From Elmis aenea (Eukaryota > Arthropoda > Insecta > Coleoptera > Elmidae): 64,000 nucleotides of DNA. The first letter of the stretch is position 1, and every line of letters begins with the position of its first letter. Below are positions 59,931-64,000 of the stretch, piece by piece. A program made the translations under genes and the position numbers. The stretch spans positions 20,666,159-20,730,158 of the forward strand of contig OX393580.1 in NCBI GenBank assembly GCA_947652605.1, given 5' to 3'. Under the pieces are notes generated by a model, which saw only the letters and a program-made list of their open reading frames with translations, did not search any database and was not told where the DNA came from.

Positions 59931-61546
59931 CTTTAAACTAAATACAGTTTGTTTGTTAGATAACGAATACAGGTTTGTGACGAAATTCCAGGACACGGAG
60001 TCTTTCTGGAGCATGGAATTACAAGCGAATTTTTATGAGAGCACACGATTAAGAAAAATACAAGATTCTTTAAGGAAAATTAATTGAAGAAGATTGGTTT
60101 TAAACAGTTTTAGTTTTGATGATACCCGTTACGCTTTTAATTCTGTTGTACTAACACTTCACTGTACCAAACCTTACTAAGATCAAAACCTCATACGGTT
60201 AAAATTTTTAAATAACTTTAAAATCGCATTGAAGGGGAAATTAGATTAGCAGGTTATCAAGTCCAAATTAATTTTGTAACGTCTTTAAATGTGTCGCACC
60301 TGTTTGTCTTGTGCCGTTCACGGTGTATGAACATCGTGTTTAACTGTTATTAATTGTCTCAGTTACTTGCGTTGATTGTCACACATGGTTACAGTACCTG
60401 CTATCTGCATAATGTTTTGATAAAAAGTTTTTTTAACGTGCGTTACAAATTAACGGTGTTTCAATAGAGATAATAATTCACCATACAGTAAAACACTATA
60501 CTTTTTGAAAGTAATAGTAGGTACCCTAAACATTACTGTTCTATTCGTTTACAATGGTTTGATAAAAATAAAAAATCTGGATATACAGGACGTATTTATT
60601 TTATTGTTTATGTATTCCCACGTTTCGTTCATTATGTTTTATAAACTTCCTCAGGTTTTTTGATTATTCAATAAATTCATGAAGTTTTTGCATTACAAAC
60701 TTAAAAATATCACTGGATAACGACACTTTTAATTAAAATACATTAATAGTACTTCTTTTTTCGGTCCACACGAACTGCAAAAATTCTAAACCCATTATTA
60801 TTAAATTTTAGACCATGCCTTAATCCTACACTCGAACCGCATAAAAATATTTTCGAAACCATGATTATATGCGTAGATCCTAATTTAATGTTCCAAGAAT
60901 TAATAATTGAATTTTCCCAATGAACAGGTAATTTTATAGGTATGAATACATGCGGCAGGTATGATAAGTGTTTAGTTATTAACATACATTTCCATTTACA
61001 CAAGATTCTTATATTAAGATTGACAGTGTTTATTACATCAATCAAACTCCACGAAGACACGTTCAGAATCGGCATATACCGTGATGCTCAAAAGTATGGA
61101 AACAGAAAAATATTTAAAACATCATTAAAGATACTACAATGAAATTTTGTATCTAAGCGTTATCGTATTTTTCGCATTCGATAAGAATATTAACGTTGCA
61201 ATACGACTTCCGGTTCAACCTGAAACGGACTCAAACTTTAAAATTTTAAATACAACACTCCATATATTTTACATGTTTGGATTCCTCTTAAAATTTACTT
61301 TAGGTTAGACTTAGGTTTTGTACATTCCTCAGGGATCCTATCACTTGAGCCATTTTCCTAGGAAATATTTTGAGTGTAAAGTCAACCGTTTTGGTAAAAT
61401 TTACATTTTTATGAAAATTTTGAGCGATACAGCACTTTCAATTTATTTTAACATGTAGGTTCTTTAAAAAGGCAGTAGAATTTCGTTTGAAAATTAGATT
61501 GGCAATAGACTAATTAACGCTTTGCGCTAGCTACATTTTTTAAATT
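59931..61546. other. AT-rich stretch with an unassigned 110-codon open frame
   Basis: The minus frame 61075-60743 (SSWSLIDVINTVNLNIRI, PHVFIPIKLPVHW) is longer than expected by chance here but matches no family I recognise. Nothing else seen. Confidence 0.35.
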
Positions 61547-61630
61547 TATGCAGGGTATTTTTTACAGTTGGTCAAACTCGTGAAACTTAAAACATCGATA
61601 ACTCATTTTTCTTAAATACAACACCCTGTA
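61547..61630. mobile_element. Very short MITE (~85 bp)
   Basis: GCAGGGTATTTTTTAC at the left and ACAACACCCTGTA at the right have inverted CAGGGT ends. Short and imperfect. Confidence 0.4.
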
Positions 61631-64000
61631 TGTTTTTCATAGTCTTGTAGAAAATTTTAGTGTCTTTTAAAAACATTTACCAAGTTTTATGCATAAAACT
61701 GATATTTTTCGAGATATCGCGATTTTATTGTAATTTAGTGGGACAACATTATATTTTCAAGTAGGCTATGAAGGTAGACTGCTGTAATTTTGGAAAAATT
61801 GAAAGACTTAAACAAGAAACTTATAATTTTATCTTTTCCTTACGAATATTGGACAATTGTGGATTAATTGCCACTTAGTACAATTTTGAAAGAAACAATA
61901 TGAAATAGATGAATAAATACATTTGTCAACACGTTAAAAGTTGTTCAGGTATACCTAATGTTCTGTTAAAAATCATCTATTGATTACATTTGATTTATAA
62001 GTACATGTATTATAGCAGTCTCTATGTTTGAATGATTTAAGGGTTTCATATATTATTTATAATAATTTGAGTTAAAAGAACTTAAATATTTTTCCATAAA
62101 ACAATAATTTCTCACACAAACTTTGAGATATTGGCCAAACCAATAAAATCGTATTCCCCAAATTGACGTAACCGAAATGGTACCCTGTGGTGGTCGATGG
62201 ACAGATAAGAAGGCCATGGGGACCACCCGTTCTCACGCATCGGCCATAACAGCATGAAACTTTATTATTATCACTGCCAATTTCTAGTTATTTGCAACAA
62301 CTAATGACCTTTGACAGTAAGGGAATAAGACAGAATAATGTAGAGCAGTTAAAAGTGCAATAATTTTGTATGCTCACAGAATTGTTTATTTTCACATTTA
62401 AAACGACGTGGGCAGAAACGCAATTAAAAAATAACTTCTACTTCCAAAATTGCTATAAGTGTACTAAACTTGTAAAATTTCAATTATTTAAATGATTAAT
62501 TTTGAATACAAGTTAAAGAAAAATCACTTCTTATCTTTTTTATAGTAGATCTTTTGTAGAAAAACAAGAACAGCATGGACTACCGTCGTCAGTAGCGTTC
62601 AACTTTTTTAACTAAAGATATTTTTCATAAATAACAAGCTAAGTAAGTTTTAAGTAAACTTATTAATCTTAAAGTTAAATTTTGCAAGAAAGCAGATACT
62701 TTTAGGATAATCCAAAAAACGTTAAAAATGTAGAAGTTTAATTTGGGTTTTATTCTTCTTCTTAATCAGATCCTCTTGTACTTTTTTTGTCGATCTGTGT
62801 TCCCAACTCTTGATTAAGCTTCCCTTTTTTATCATTGGCTAACTCTTGCACATATCTCCAACTAAATTTTCTTAAAGGTTCTAAATTTAAAAAAAAATCA
62901 AATGCGATCCTTATCAATATTCGTTACGGCTTTCTCGATATAAACGAACCAAGGTGAAAATAATTATGCAAGTGTCAACTTTATGACTACAACCCTTTCA
63001 AGATCCCCTAACGATATTTGCCATGTGTTTAAGATCTTATCGATTCTGGTTTTCTTTTGAGACTTTTGAAAGATCGTGTTAGATTTGTGTTCAATACATT
63101 TGTAAATACACATCGCATTTCAAAAGTAATAACGTCCTAAATAAGATACAGTCGGTTACAAGAAATGCACACGTTTAAAATGGAAGTAATAGGTGATTCT
63201 TACCAAAATTAAAAATAATTTAAGCTCGCAATCAAAGCTAGAAAGACGTATATTGATATGTTTGACGTAGTAATTTTGAAAATAAAAATACAGCTGATGA
63301 ATTACGTTGAAAGTGCATTATAACCACTTAATAATACGATTCTTTTACAAAGGGGTTTATCACACCTTTTCATTTGTATGCATTTGATACTAGTGTCACG
63401 TGCCCATGTTACAGAAGTGACATAACAGCTTACACAAAAGCCAGGACATCTGCGTATGGGACAGTTTGTAGTGTTGATGTAAATATTTGAATAGGCACCG
63501 TGTAAATTTAATCAATTTGAAGAACTGAATGCGTTTTTTACAAATAACTTCTTATACGGTATTTTTAAATGAGTAAAACAATCAAGTTAAGCTGCATAAC
63601 TATCCAAATCTATAAGTTAAAAATTGAACGGCTTATTACAAGCCAAAGCGTAGCTAAATATCAAGTTTGCATTGTTAAATGATCGTTATTACGATGAGTA
63701 GTGGGTATTTTGCTGTCCTCATTATGTACTTACAAATGAGCATCGCGAAAAAAACAACAGCGAAACAAATGCGTTTCGATACAGCGTCTGACGGTTTGAT
63801 TAATCGATCCTTGATCATATAAACACTTCAGCTAAAATCTTTACACACGGATTATTATACGCAAATTAAAATGAACATACGACAAAACTGTTAATACGAT
63901 TGACTTCAACTTCTCCAAAAGTCATATACAGTTGAACCTGTATACAATTACTTCCTTAATTTTTCTCAAGGATAATTTAATAAAAATCACATCTCCATAC
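61631..64000. other. AT-rich right end, no gene recognised
   Basis: The only compositional departure is 62160-62290, a GC-richer block (CCCTGTGGTGGTCGATGG, ACCACCCGTTCTCACGCATC). A minus-strand segment at 62885-62757 reads FSWRYVQELANDKKGKLNQE without a stop for about 40 codons, but no family was recognised. Confidence 0.35.

Noticed and set aside
1..64000. CRISPR arrays, operons, bacterial promoters or ribosome binding sites
   Set aside because: The window has spliced animal genes and eukaryotic transposons; no spacer-repeat arrays were seen.

Overview
The window looks like nuclear DNA of an insect: AT-rich, short phase-matched introns, and two recognisable animal genes in a sea of transposable elements. 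The mix of RTE, Jockey and CR1-like LINEs, DUF4817-type Tc1/mariner elements and palindromic TA-insertion elements with CAGGGTG termini would fit a beetle, but the order is an inference from general character and not proven here.

Two cellular genes are supported and they converge. On the plus strand, 2866-13206 holds the last six visible coding exons of the autophagy scaffold FIP200/RB1CC1 (Atg17/Atg11-like), ending in the C-terminal claw domain; its upstream exons are off the left edge. On the minus strand, 31240-22601 holds a complete glial-cells-missing (gcm) transcription factor in five exons: a tiny first coding exon, two exons carrying the zinc-binding GCM domain, a linker exon and a long transactivation-type exon (546 codons, all phases consistent). 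All introns have GT-AG ends.

The left end (1-1533, minus) is an intact 511-codon stretch of an RTE-type LINE. The two long FIP200 introns are built largely of mobile elements: a nested pair in 4081-7738 (a DUF4817 transposon inside the arm of a palindromic element), a MITE at 9143-9767 and a nearly perfect foldback at 9768-10811. Between the genes lie small MITEs, a Harbinger-like remnant with a MADF protein gene (14859-15718), a deleted hAT element (18277-21204) and a GGCC-rich TIR element (21566-22211).

From 32.7 kb to 64 kb no cellular gene was recognised. The region holds foldback elements (33181-33880, 34077-35298, 58878-59930), a mariner remnant, a tRNA-like SINE candidate, a degenerate tandem array of about 175 bp units split by two insertions (36.6-40.0 kb), a piggyBac left end, a Jockey LINE split by a CR1-like LINE (43.4-47.2 kb), a second nested DUF4817 element (50289-51568), and a LINE split by a foldback element whose ends are arrays of a 15-bp repeat (53166-54531). 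The last element and the repeated DUF4817-inside-palindrome arrangement are the least ordinary things seen.
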